NCBI GenBank assembly: GCA_937899715.1
Contig: CALCNX010000084.1
Coordinates: 248,001-312,000 of the forward strand
Source of the DNA: an uncultured bacterium
GTDB taxonomy: Bacteria > Bacteroidota > Ignavibacteria > Kapaibacteriales > UBA4661
Reading direction: 5' to 3'
DNA length: 64,000 nt
Below the pieces are notes generated by a model that saw only the letters and a program-made list of their open reading frames with translations, was not told where the DNA came from and did no database searches. Positions within the stretch are counted from its first letter, which is position 1; the number at the start of each line of letters is the position of its first letter. Positions 26,733 through 36,600 of the stretch are shown piece by piece. Both the position numbers and the translations under genes were made by a program.

Positions 26733-28157
26733 CTATTTTCCCGAAAAATTCGGATACCACTGTAAAGTAACACGAGGAATAGAAAAAACAAATCCATACA
26801 GTGTCCGCAAATCCGTTAGACCATAGCGCTTGCTTTCATTCAGCCCTAGAACAATATTAGCGCGGAATTCCGCACCGGGATAGAAGATACCAATTGGTGT
26901 TTTCAAGTTCAAACTAATACCAATGATGTTCATATGGAACCCCCAGTATCCTTGCAAGGAATCACGATTAAAATTGTTCGTCAAATACGAAGCACCAAGC
27001 ATAAAATGAAAATTGAGAATATTCGATGGATTCACTACATACTGCAGCGACAGGTCAAATGCTTGTTGGTCATCAGGGCGAAGCTGGCGTGCCTTGCCGG
27101 TGCGAGGATCAATTTTGGTCGGACTAACATTTGTTCCCTGCCAATATGATGCGTTAAGCGCAAAGTAGTCGCTCAAGAAAAAAGCGAGGCTTGCGCCCGG
27201 ACCAACCGCCTGCCCATCATATGTTTGATTTCCGCTGCTGGTAAAATCTACCAAGGTATTGCCACCAAACAAGCCACCCACACCAATTACCTTCTTATAC
27301 GGATTTGGTGGCTCCACATATTTTTCATCATCGTCTTCATTGGCAGTGCTTTGGGCAAATGTTGTCAAAGGTGCTGCCATGAGCATCAGAGCCAGAATAC
27401 TCAAGGTAAAAAAGCGCTTGGCGTTATCAGTTGTGCGCGAAAGAACATCTTCCACTGTCATCGAACGAATTTCGGCGACTTTTTCGGCGACAAGGCGCAC
27501 AAATGCAGGTTCATTGCGCTTGCCGCGATGCGGCACGGGCGACATATACGGCGCATCGGTTTCAATCATCAATTTGTCCATTGGCACAGAGGATACGGTT
27601 TCGGAAAGTGTGGATTTTTTGAACGTGATATTTCCTGTGAAGGAAACGTGGAAGCCAAGACCGACAGCGCGTTCCGCTTGCTCGGGCGTACCGGAGAAAC
27701 AATGCAAAACACCGCGCAAAGTGCCGTCTTGCTCGTCATCCAAAATGTTCATAAGGTCGTCATCGGACTCACGGTTATGAACAATCACGGGCAAATTGCG
27801 CCGCTTGGCAATCTGCAACTGCTTGCGGAATGCCGTCTGCTGCACATCGCGTGGGGCAAAATCGTAGTGATAATCTAAGCCAATTTCGCCGATAGCGCGG
27901 ACTTTTGCGCCGTAACTGAGTTCTTCTACGCGGGCAAGCGCTTCGTCGCTTGCTTGCAAGGCATCGTGCGGGTGAATACCCATACCACAAAATATCCTTT
28001 CATCGGATGCAGCCAGAGCCAAGACCCCATCGAACCGCGATGGTTCAATAGCAGGAATAACCAAGTGCGTCATTCCGGCAGCAAAAGCCCGTGCCGCTGC
28101 TTCGGTGCGGTCGTCATCGAATTGTTTATGGTCGAGATGACAATGCGTGTCAATCAT
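26733..28157 (-). CDS. TatD-family nuclease fused in frame to a signal peptide and outer-membrane-type domain
   Basis: 474 codons from ATG 28157 (AGAGGA 6 nt upstream). Residues 1-250 are a complete TatD metal-dependent hydrolase: His5/His7 (THCHLD), Glu91 (GEIGLD), His127 (VHNRES), His152 (LHCFSG), Asp201 (IETDAPY), ending NAKRFF where TatD proteins normally stop. With no stop codon the frame continues into a textbook signal peptide (TLSILALMLMAAPLTTFAQ, 251-269) and about 200 residues with alternating aromatic strands typical of a small outer-membrane barrel. The join is a T6 tract (27408-27413); losing one T would end TatD two codons later. It may be two genes split by a sequencing error, a slippage site or a real fusion. 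Confidence 0.8.
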   Translation of the reverse strand: MIDTHCHLDHKQFDDDRTEAAARAFAAGMTHLVIPAIEPSRFDGVLALAASDERIFCGMGIHPHDALQASDEALARVEELSYGAKVRAIGEIGLDYHYDFAPRDVQQTAFRKQLQIAKRRNLPVIVHNRESDDDLMNILDDEQDGTLRGVLHCFSGTPEQAERAVGLGFHVSFTGNITFKKSTLSETVSSVPMDKLMIETDAPYMSPVPHRGKRNEPAFVRLVAEKVAEIRSMTVEDVLSRTTDNAKRFFTLSILALMLMAAPLTTFAQSTANEDDDEKYVEPPNPYKKVIGVGGLFGGNTLVDFTSSGNQTYDGQAVGPGASLAFFLSDYFALNASYWQGTNVSPTKIDPRTGKARQLRPDDQQAFDLSLQYVVNPSNILNFHFMLGASYLTNNFNRDSLQGYWGFHMNIIGISLNLKTPIGIFYPGAEFRANIVLGLNESKRYGLTDLRTLYGFVFSIPRVTLQWYPNFSGK

Positions 28158-28254
28158 AGTGTCCTCTTCAAGTACGGTGGAACAGAGAAAATTCCTGACA
28201 TACCGTGATATGGCGGCAGGGTCGGGGAGTGTACGAGACATGAGGAACGGTGTT

Positions 28255-29970
28255 TCATCGAGTGTTGGGGCTTGTAGTCGTTGATGGAAGTTTTGAGGCT
28301 TCGGGCTTAGTGGATTGTTTTTTTGTTGACGGCTGATTAGGGCTTGATTGTTTAGGAGCAGACGGCTTGGCAGTTGATGGCTTGGGCTTTTGCGCACCAC
28401 CACGCTCAAGTATCGGCTTGTCGTTCATCCAAGCAAACCCCTTCAAACGTAATGTTTGGAGCTGTTTGCGAACAATATGTTCGGGAATATACTCACCTTC
28501 TACTTTTCCGCGCCATACGATTGTATCAATTTCACCTTTGGCAAAAAGAATTTTAATCGTGTCGGCAGCATTGCGCACAGCACCGTCCGGCTGCTTTGTG
28601 CCATCGTCGTTGTCGGATGAACCAAAATACAAATTGAATGCTTTTCCTTCAGCCACGACCGAACGCATTGTATCGCGCCGTATGGAGATAATGATATTTT
28701 CTCCGGTAAGTTGGTCAATGCGGTCTTGATGCGCGGTATCGTTTTTGCTGGCAGCAAAAGCATTACCGTAAGCATCTATGCGCTCCAAACGCTTTTCATC
28801 GAGCAGCACCAGGAGAGAATCCGAACGAAGTTGCGTGGAATCAAGCCAAAGACGTGGACGCTCCGAAGTGCTCGCAATATTTTTTTGAGCCGATACTTCC
28901 TTCTGTGCATCTGCTTGCCGTATCTCAGATTGAACCGTGCCGCCTGTCGTTGCAAGTGCAGAATTAGGCAATAATCGAATTCGATTGAATGTCTTTTCGT
29001 ACACACCAAGGTCGGCGCGTCCTGCAAGTTGACGGCGTGTCATCTGCACGTTACCCGTGGCAAGATAGACTTCGTTGGAATCCGAACGAAATGCTTCCAG
29101 CAAATTACCAGTAATACAGAGCGTATCCAAACGTTTTTCGGGTATTTCGACCGTAGCACTTGTGATTGTTTGTTTTTTGGCGGACGCTTTAGCAGAATTT
29201 TTTTTTGCCGATGACTGCTGAAAAGGGCGTTCCGACTTGTCGGCATCAACGGTATCTATCTGGCTCACCATGGGCTGCGGATTGTTACGATAGCTCGTGA
29301 TACGTGAATAGTGCTTGCTTGGGATATTCACAAGTGAGTCACCTTGCAGATATGCGCTTGAAACCTTGCTTACGGCAGTGGCTTTGCCGGAAGCATAGCT
29401 ATTTTGCGTTGCGCGGTGATACTCCAATGTATCGCAGGAAATAATAAGCGAATCATTTTCGATATTCACCGTACGGTAAAATCGCGCAATTTTCGTTGCG
29501 GCTGAATATGTGCCTTCGCGGGCAACGAGGGTGCTGTTGCGGTCGAGGAGCGTTACGCCGCCGGAGCCGGAAATTTGCCGCGAGAAGCCGCCATACGTGC
29601 CTTGCGCGGCTTTCATTGTAACAGTGCCTTGCTTCATAATGACATTCCCGAACATATCGGCACGGTTTTGCTCAATGTAGTGCACGGCGCGATTGCACGT
29701 AATCGTCACAGCACCTTGCGTTAGCACGACGTTTCCGATAAGTTCCCGCACAAAACCGTTCGGCGTGGCATTTCCAATCAGCTTTTCTGCTTGCAAAAAG
29801 AGTGGTTGATTGGGCTGCACATCATCCGCCTCTTGTGCAAAAATACTTTCGCCGAATAAGAATATAGCAACCATCAAATAAACTGTCGCAAAAGCTACGT
29901 GGCGGTGTAAAATTGGATGTATATTTGTGCGTTCACGTTGTTGCAAAATCATACTAAACTGTTGAATCAT
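28255..29970 (-). CDS. OstA/LptA-like LPS transport protein
   Basis: 571 residues. After an N-terminal stretch ending in a hydrophobic signal (VYLMVAIFLFGESIFAQ, about residues 31-47) come OstA/LptA-type beta-jellyroll repeats: LIGNATPNGFVRELIGNVVLTQG, ADMFGNVIMKQGTV, and in the second half LYLATGNVQMTRRQ and RIDAYGNAFAASK. The C-terminus is a Lys/Pro/Ser/Thr-rich tail. Bacteroidota and Chlorobi carry long OstA-like proteins of this kind that probably help bridge LPS across the periplasm to LptD. The start is uncertain (ATG 29970 or 29952). Its start is 11 bp from the divergent glycosyltransferase, so promoters must overlap coding DNA. Confidence 0.8.
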   Translation of the reverse strand: MIQQFSMILQQRERTNIHPILHRHVAFATVYLMVAIFLFGESIFAQEADDVQPNQPLFLQAEKLIGNATPNGFVRELIGNVVLTQGAVTITCNRAVHYIEQNRADMFGNVIMKQGTVTMKAAQGTYGGFSRQISGSGGVTLLDRNSTLVAREGTYSAATKIARFYRTVNIENDSLIISCDTLEYHRATQNSYASGKATAVSKVSSAYLQGDSLVNIPSKHYSRITSYRNNPQPMVSQIDTVDADKSERPFQQSSAKKNSAKASAKKQTITSATVEIPEKRLDTLCITGNLLEAFRSDSNEVYLATGNVQMTRRQLAGRADLGVYEKTFNRIRLLPNSALATTGGTVQSEIRQADAQKEVSAQKNIASTSERPRLWLDSTQLRSDSLLVLLDEKRLERIDAYGNAFAASKNDTAHQDRIDQLTGENIIISIRRDTMRSVVAEGKAFNLYFGSSDNDDGTKQPDGAVRNAADTIKILFAKGEIDTIVWRGKVEGEYIPEHIVRKQLQTLRLKGFAWMNDKPILERGGAQKPKPSTAKPSAPKQSSPNQPSTKKQSTKPEASKLPSTTTSPNTR

Positions 29971-29981
29971 ATTGACCTTTT

Positions 29982-31079
29982 ATGCGCATTCTTCATCTTG
30001 CCGTCGAAAACTTTGCTGGAATTCCTATGCGCCTCGTGCATGAGGAGCGTAGGCGCGGACACGACAGTCGGCTTATTACATTGCTGTCGCCGATGCAAAA
30101 ATACGAAGAAGATATTGCTTTACAGCTTCCTGCGCTAAATCTTCCACAAATGAAGCTCTTACGCCGCCTTGTACGCGGCATGCCAAAGGAGCAGATTGTG
30201 AACGTGCGCCACGACGGACGAACAAAATATTGGAAACCTGCTAATATCCTCGACAATCTACTCTTTCGTTTGCGTGATGCAGCGTGGCAGCCGACTATAC
30301 AACGCGCCATCAATCAACTTGGTGGCTTGGAAGGCTTCGATGTGATTATTGCTGACGGTGGGCATGATTTTACACGCTTTCCGCGCCTTTTGGCAAAAAC
30401 CAATGTGCCCATTGCGACGATATATTATGGGTCGGATATGCGCACACGCGGTATTATTTCAGGTGTTCAAGAGAAATCTCGCTGCACATTTACCTTTGAA
30501 CACGACCACATATTACTTTTTCCCGAAGCAGAATTTTTATTTTATCCCTATGAAGCGCCTGGCTATGCACCATTGGTAGAATATCAAGCGCCTTCTGTGG
30601 GCGAGAGCATCCGCATCGGACACGCACCTACAAACCGCGCAGCAAAGGGCACAGCACAAATTCTTGACTCGTTAGAACGGCTCAAAAAGGATTTTCCCAT
30701 TGATATCGTGCTCATAGAAAAAATGCCCCATTCTGAGGCGCTTCGCACGAAGGCACAATGCCATCTTTTTATTGACCAAATCGGCGAACTGGGGTATGGC
30801 GTGAACTCACTGGAAAGCCTTGCGATGGGTATTCCAACGGCGGCGGAACTCATGCCCGACTTCGAGCGCTTTCTGGAAAATCGCTCCGGCGGCGAAGCGC
30901 ATCCATTCTATAACATTCGCCGCACACGACTGGATGAGGATTTGCGGTTTGTTTTGAGCGATATTCACCAATGGCAGAACAGGGGCAGGAAGGGCAAGGA
31001 ATGGGTAAAGCGGCATCATGCGACCGAAGCAGTGGTCAATACATATCTTGGACGCATCAGGGACACGCTTGCTTTATGA
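29982..31079 (+). CDS. GT-B glycosyltransferase-like protein
   Basis: 365 residues beginning MRILHLAVENFAGIPMRLVHEERRRGHDSR, the first Rossmann strand and sugar-acceptor loop of family-4-like GT-B enzymes. The C-terminal domain has the donor-site pattern GYGVNSLESLAMGIPTAAEL, where the acidic Glu lies in the ExxE-like position. Likely transfers a sugar to a cell-surface glycan or LPS, consistent with the divergent OstA-like gene. Acceptor and donor unknown. Its last codons overlap the end of convergent tsaB by 6 bp. Confidence 0.75.
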   Translation: MRILHLAVENFAGIPMRLVHEERRRGHDSRLITLLSPMQKYEEDIALQLPALNLPQMKLLRRLVRGMPKEQIVNVRHDGRTKYWKPANILDNLLFRLRDAAWQPTIQRAINQLGGLEGFDVIIADGGHDFTRFPRLLAKTNVPIATIYYGSDMRTRGIISGVQEKSRCTFTFEHDHILLFPEAEFLFYPYEAPGYAPLVEYQAPSVGESIRIGHAPTNRAAKGTAQILDSLERLKKDFPIDIVLIEKMPHSEALRTKAQCHLFIDQIGELGYGVNSLESLAMGIPTAAELMPDFERFLENRSGGEAHPFYNIRRTRLDEDLRFVLSDIHQWQNRGRKGKEWVKRHHATEAVVNTYLGRIRDTLAL

Positions 31080-31775
31080 GTCCAGTTTTGGGAGAGATTT
31101 GGGTACAAATTCTTGCGCATAGAGCGGTACAAAGTCTTCCGCAGGCGTAAACGCTTGCTTTTGAAAGAGTATCATTGCCGACTCAGCAATCATCGAAGGC
31201 GTGACTCGGCATAGTTCAGGAAGGGTTGTAAAGCCTGCGTTCGCTGCAAAAGCGGGTTGAGCAAATGCTGCTCCGGCATAGAAAGTGCGGTCATCAGGTG
31301 TGATAAGGGTTTCATCAAGAAGTTCAATCGCTCCTTGTGGCGTATTATCTAAGGAAAAATTCTGCACATAGACCAAATGCTTATGCGACGGGATGCCAAC
31401 ACATATTTGTTCTTTGCCCATAGCCACTGCTACGGAGACAGCAGCAAGAGCAATAGCTTGGAGTGTAGGAACGGCAAGGAGTTGAGGAGTATTATCAAAG
31501 GCGAGTGCTTTTGCAAAAGCAGCGCCAATGCGCAGTCCGGTGAATGAGCCCGGTCCGGCAGAAACCGCTACCGCCGCAAGCGAAGAAAACTCAACGCCAC
31601 TCATAGCAAGCAGAGAGCGAGTTGCCTCGGCAAGAAGTTTGTCATGCAGAAAGGATTCAAAGAAGGAAAGTTCGGCGAGAAGTAGATGGGAAGCAGCATC
31701 CGCAAGAGCCACTCCGCAGAGAGAACCGGAGGTCTCTATGCACAAAATCGGGGACGATGAATGATTGTGCTGCAC
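31074..31775 (-). CDS. tsaB: tRNA threonylcarbamoyladenosine biosynthesis protein TsaB
   Basis: 233 residues, ASKHA fold. It begins ILCIETSGSLCGVALADAA and contains VSAGPGSFTGLRIGAAFAKALAF, the hallmark of TsaB. It partners TsaD and TsaE to add threonylcarbamoyl to A37 of ANN-decoding tRNAs. Start codon is GTG 31775, 5 nt after the stop of the 85-residue gene at 31781-32038, so both are one transcription unit. The stop overlaps that of the convergent glycosyltransferase. Confidence 0.94.
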   Translation of the reverse strand: MQHNHSSSPILCIETSGSLCGVALADAASHLLLAELSFFESFLHDKLLAEATRSLLAMSGVEFSSLAAVAVSAGPGSFTGLRIGAAFAKALAFDNTPQLLAVPTLQAIALAAVSVAVAMGKEQICVGIPSHKHLVYVQNFSLDNTPQGAIELLDETLITPDDRTFYAGAAFAQPAFAANAGFTTLPELCRVTPSMIAESAMILFQKQAFTPAEDFVPLYAQEFVPKSLPKLDS

Positions 31776-31780
31776 AAAAA

Positions 31781-32038
31781 TTATTCTGGAATAATCTCAA
31801 AATCAGAAAGCAGCTCATCAATCACCACGTGCGGCGAACCAAATTCTGTCGGAAAAATATGGAGGTCGAGCGTGTTCGGGTCTTGCCCCTTCAGTTGCGT
31901 TTCTTCGATACGAACTTGCGTAAGCCACTGAAAAAGAACCGGCGAGACGTAGAGACGCTCCGGGCATGAGCCGTCATGCTTGTCCATGAACTCGTGTATG
32001 CTGCCATAGAGTTCTTCGGTTGCATCAAAGTATTCCAT
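31781..32038 (-). CDS. Conserved-looking small acidic protein, function unknown
   Basis: 85 residues, acidic, no signal peptide or TM helix. I do not recognise it. Features: MEYFDATEELYGSIHEFMDKHDGS at the start is helical; a strand-like TQVRIEETQL and a C-terminal HVVIDELLSDFEIIPE follow. It is preceded by one of the best Shine-Dalgarno sequences in the window (GAGGAGGTTAAGACA before ATG 32038) and lies 5 nt before tsaB, so it is very probably translated and co-transcribed with it. Confidence 0.7.
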   Translation of the reverse strand: MEYFDATEELYGSIHEFMDKHDGSCPERLYVSPVLFQWLTQVRIEETQLKGQDPNTLDLHIFPTEFGSPHVVIDELLSDFEIIPE

Positions 32039-32281
32039 TGTCTTAACCTCCTCAAGCAGAAAGTGTTGTAATATCCTATTGGATGAATATACGACGACAA
32101 TGGCTTAATGGTTTCTCTTTTCTGTGAAGAAAATTGTCGCGCATACACACGATGTGTTGCAAATTTCGTGCCTACAAAGTCGTAATTTTAGGGGACTCCT
32201 GCAAGTCTTATCAACCGACAATTTTCGATAGCACCGATAAACCTCAGCAGGAAAAGGTGTTACGGTTTTCCGAAATAGTTT

Positions 32282-33463
32282 TTATCTCCTCTTTTCCTGC
32301 CCCTGCATTTCGCGTAAAAGCTCCTGCACCTCTGCTGCGCTAAGACTATGCTGCGTGCTTGACTCCGGCGCAGAGCCTATTTGGAGCGCACGAATGGGCA
32401 TCGGCACAACAATACCTGCTTGCTTAAAGGTGTAATACACCTGTTTCATAACGTTACTCCGTGCCTCGAATTGTAAATCAAAATGGCTCACTGCCACGAA
32501 AAATCGGAAATTCAACGTGAATTCCCCAAACTCGCGGAAGCGCACAATCGGCTCTGGACTAAAGAGCAAACCGCGAATTTTACCGTCGGTCTTTTCTGCT
32601 TTGAACGCTTCTTCGCTGCTGGCATAACCGAAGGTATGCACCATATTGACAAGCACATCCTCGACTAATTGCGGGTCGGTGTTGTGGTGTACACCGAAAG
32701 TAATTGGCAAATACTGGGTTTCATTCGGTAGATTGTAATTGATGACAATTGCTTGCGACAGTTTACTATTGGGAATAATAACGGCATTCATTTCTTGCAT
32801 CTCAATTGTCGTATTTCGCCAACCAATATCGCGCACATAGCCCTCGAAGCCGTCGCTGATGCGGATATAATTACCCACGCGAATTTGGTCGGCAAGCGTG
32901 ATATAAATTCCGGCAAAGAGATTTGCAAGAGTTTCTTGTAACGCCAACGCCACTGCCAAGCCGCCCACACCAAGCGCTGTAATAATAGGCGCAATATCTA
33001 CCCCAAACGACCGCAGCACCATCACGCCCGCAATAGTATAGACCACAATTTCAATCGCTCGGCGTGTAAGCGAAACAGTCGCCACGCGATTGTGGTCGTG
33101 TTCAGCACGTATGCGTACCAACATCTTCAGAACTTTGGTCAGAATATATGCCAACAAAATAACAAAACTTGCCGTTAGAAACGGTCGTGCATATGGCATG
33201 ATTACTTTAGCACGAGGTAGTTCACGCAGAGCGATATTGAGACCCGTCAAAAGCACGACATAAAGAATACTACGTCGCAGGGCATCCACAAGAATATCGT
33301 CGTATGGATTTTCTCTCTTCGTAGCAATGCGCACAAGCCATCGCCCTGTAATCCAGCGAAGCCCGACACCCAGCACCAGCGCGGTAATACTTATCACTAC
33401 AGAAGGCAAATATGGGTTTTCTAAGTACGGTAAAATAAAAGTGTTGTAGAGATTATCAACCAT
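32282..33463 (-). CDS. MscS-family mechanosensitive ion channel
   Basis: 393 residues. Four to five N-terminal TM helices, the last of which is the Gly/Ala-rich pore helix ALGVGGLAVALALQETLANLFAGIYI, the MscS signature. A beta domain with IRVGNYIRISDGFEGYVRDIGWRNTTI and NAVIIPNSKLS follows, then the C-terminal alpha/beta domain. It opens under membrane tension to release solutes during osmotic downshock. Stands alone, divergent from the VWA-WD40 gene. Confidence 0.93.
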   Translation of the reverse strand: MVDNLYNTFILPYLENPYLPSVVISITALVLGVGLRWITGRWLVRIATKRENPYDDILVDALRRSILYVVLLTGLNIALRELPRAKVIMPYARPFLTASFVILLAYILTKVLKMLVRIRAEHDHNRVATVSLTRRAIEIVVYTIAGVMVLRSFGVDIAPIITALGVGGLAVALALQETLANLFAGIYITLADQIRVGNYIRISDGFEGYVRDIGWRNTTIEMQEMNAVIIPNSKLSQAIVINYNLPNETQYLPITFGVHHNTDPQLVEDVLVNMVHTFGYASSEEAFKAEKTDGKIRGLLFSPEPIVRFREFGEFTLNFRFFVAVSHFDLQFEARSNVMKQVYYTFKQAGIVVPMPIRALQIGSAPESSTQHSLSAAEVQELLREMQGQEKRR

Positions 33464-33634
33464 GATGCGGAATGGGCATTAGTGGAACAGAAAAGCTCGG
33501 TTCTTTGAAACAGACTTTCGGCGAACACAAATATACGTCGCTTTGGTGTTTGATGTGTAGTTTCAAAGTGATATTTTTACGAACTTAGTAAACCGCAATT
33601 CTTTTTAGCCTAAAGCGAATTATTTCCGATTCCT

Positions 33635-36600
33635 GTGGTAAAGACCTTTTTCAGAACGTATTTCAACACGTATCATCGCAAAACCGACGTGATTGCTGCA
33701 CGTACAGCCTATAGTCTTGCTATATGCCTTCTTGTGTGTGCTTTTGGCGGTACTCTTGCCGAACTCCCCGCGCAATCTCTCACAATGTATGATATTAACG
33801 CATCAGCATTTCCACTTATACGAGCAAAGTTTTTTGCATTGGATGCTGATGGCAAGCCGATTCCAGACCTTACGGCACGTGATTTTGCTATTCGTGAAAA
33901 CGGCATACCGCGCACCGTAACAAGCGCTACCTGCCCTCCACAAGGCGTTGCAAAATCACTCTCCGTTGTACTTACCATTGATGTATCCGGCTCCATGAGC
34001 GAAGGCACGGGTGGTATTTCCAATCTCACGCTTGCGCAAACGGCTGCCCGTGCATGGATTCAGGCAATGCCGGAGAACAATGTGGAATGTGCTATCACCA
34101 GTTACGACCACAATAACTACCTCAATCAAGACTTCACCCAAGACCGTAAGCGTCTTTTGAAGGCTGTCTCGTCACTGAAGCCGCTTGGTGGTACCGATTA
34201 CGACATGGGGCTATTACGCCCCGTTGCAGGGGGCTTATACGTGTCACAAAACGCAAAGAACAGCCGCCGGATTATCATTTTCCTCACCGATGGACAAGGC
34301 GGCGGCAATGAGGAACAAATTATAGAAGTCGCAAAGAATGATGGGGTAACGATTTATTGCGTTACCTTGGGTATGGCTGCACCGGAAATTTTGCGTAACA
34401 TCGCCCGTAAAACGGGAGGCGAATGTTTTGAAAATGTTACCACTATTCAGCAAGCGGAACAGATTTACCGCATATTGCTGCAACTCGCGCTTGGAAGTCG
34501 CCCTTGTGAAATTGCGTGGATGAGCGAAAAGACCTGTAACGTCAGTCGCATGAATACCACATTTACGCTGCCATCACGTCTGCTTTCTCAGTCGCTTTCG
34601 TATGATATTCCTGCCAAATCCATCACCGCATTAGAGTTTTCGAGCGAAAATATCGGCTTCGGTGGTGTGCCGCCCCGCACAGCAAGAGAACTAAAGCTCG
34701 TCGTCCGCGCCCGGAATGCTTCCTTTACCATCAATAATATCGAAAGTTCTGATGAGCGCTTTAGTATTTCGCCAACCTATTTCCAACTCAAACCCGGTCA
34801 GCGAAAAGTCCTTTCGGTGAAGTTCACGCCAACTGATTCGGGCTATGCGTACACAAAATTTACGTTTAATGAAAACGTCTGCGGTGGTCGTACACTCTAT
34901 GCAAGCGGTGGTTTTCCGGGCAAAAAACCGAACGTACCCAGCCTTAGTATTCTTGAGCCAAACGGTGGTGAAAGCTACGTTGCCGGCGGCGATACAACGC
35001 TCCAGTGGGCGGGTATCATGCCGTCGGAAGCTGTGAGTGTTGATTTTAGTGCTAATCGTGGCTCAACGTGGCAGCCCGTCATTGCTGCTACAAGTGGTTT
35101 GCGTTCAGATTGGCGTGTTCCGAAGCAGCCAACAAATCAAGCATTGGTGCGCCTACGCCAAATCCCAAGTCCAAAACTCTCTAGTTTCAAAGACTATATG
35201 AGCAGCGCTGCGTTTCTACCTGACAGTAAGACTGCCATCACACTTGGTGCAGGCGGTATGGCGCGGGCATGGGATATTCAGTCTGGTTCTATGGGACAGA
35301 TGTATTTTAGTAATCAGTTCGGACAGCGGAAAAATGCGGCTCTTCCGGGAAAAATCATTACCTCCCCCAACGGCAAATACGTCGTGGCTGGTTTTAACGA
35401 AGGAACGGTGCGAATTTGGGACGCTCAAAGTGGTGACTTGACGGACGTGTATTACGACCACTTCGACGGCATAACCGCACTCCAATTCGCTCCCGAAAAC
35501 ACGGGTGCAAGCCGCGTTCTGACAGCAAGTTTGGACAGCACAGCAAAAATCTGGTACACCGAAAACGCCGAAACAATTCATAGCTTCAAGCACAATGGGG
35601 CAGTATATGACGCAGCATTCTCACCCGACGGTTCGCTAGTAGCAACAGCAGGTGCAGACAGTGTTGCGATTATTTGGGACGCAAAATCGGGAGACCTTCT
35701 TTACAAACTCACCGCTCACACGGACGTAGTGTTTAGCGTTGCCTTTTCGCCCGACGGCACAAAACTCCTCACTACCAGTGCCGATGCAACTGCGCGGCTA
35801 TGGGATACCCGCAAAGGCATTCCACTAGAGCGCCTCACTGGGCACCGTAGCATCGTCATTTCTGGCGCATTCTCACCCGACGGAAACCGTATTGTTACAA
35901 GTAGTGCCGACAGCACTATCAAAATTTGGAATGGTAGAAACGGCGGCTGGGTACAAAACTTGCGAGGTCATCTGGGTGTAGTTCGCAAAGTGGTCTTTAC
36001 TCCCGATGGTTCTGCACTGGCAAGCGTGAGCGCTGACCGCACAGCAAGAATTTGGGATGTGGAAACAGGTAGAACTGTGCAGATTTTAGGCGGTAGCGGC
36101 TCTACAACAGAAGCATGGCTGAGAGCACACGCTGACCAGAACATAAGCAATAATCTTGGTCACGCAGGCGAGGTCTATGATATTACCTTCTCACGGAACG
36201 GGCAGTATGCCGCAACGGTTGGCACAGACCGTAAAGCACTTTTTTGGCGCGTCAATACCACTGCATCCGTGTCTGCGGGCAGTATCTTTCAATCTCGCCC
36301 GCTTTCGTGGCTGCCAGACACAAGTGCAACACAAGAAGCTATTTCTGCCGCACCTTTTACCATTACTGCACCACGACTTTCCGCCCGCAATGTGGATATG
36401 GGACGACAATTACGCGGTGAAGCAAAGGATTCGGTTCTGAGTGGCTTTTTTCAGAATAACGACACTTCGCCCGTACGCATTGAGAATATCTCATTTCTCG
36501 GAGAAAATGCCAACGATTTTAGCATTGTCTCCGGTGGTGCGCCAATGATTATTCCACCCAAAGGTACACGAAACCTTGAACTACGCTTTCGTCCGACAGG

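Noticed and set aside
27225..27878. 217-residue plus-strand frame
   Set aside because: Antisense to the TatD-barrel gene; no homology, biased composition typical of a shadow frame.
28158..28409. 84-codon N-terminal extension of the TatD frame
   Set aside because: The good ribosome binding site and the universal TatD start MIDTHCH are at 28157; the extension overlaps the OstA-like gene end.
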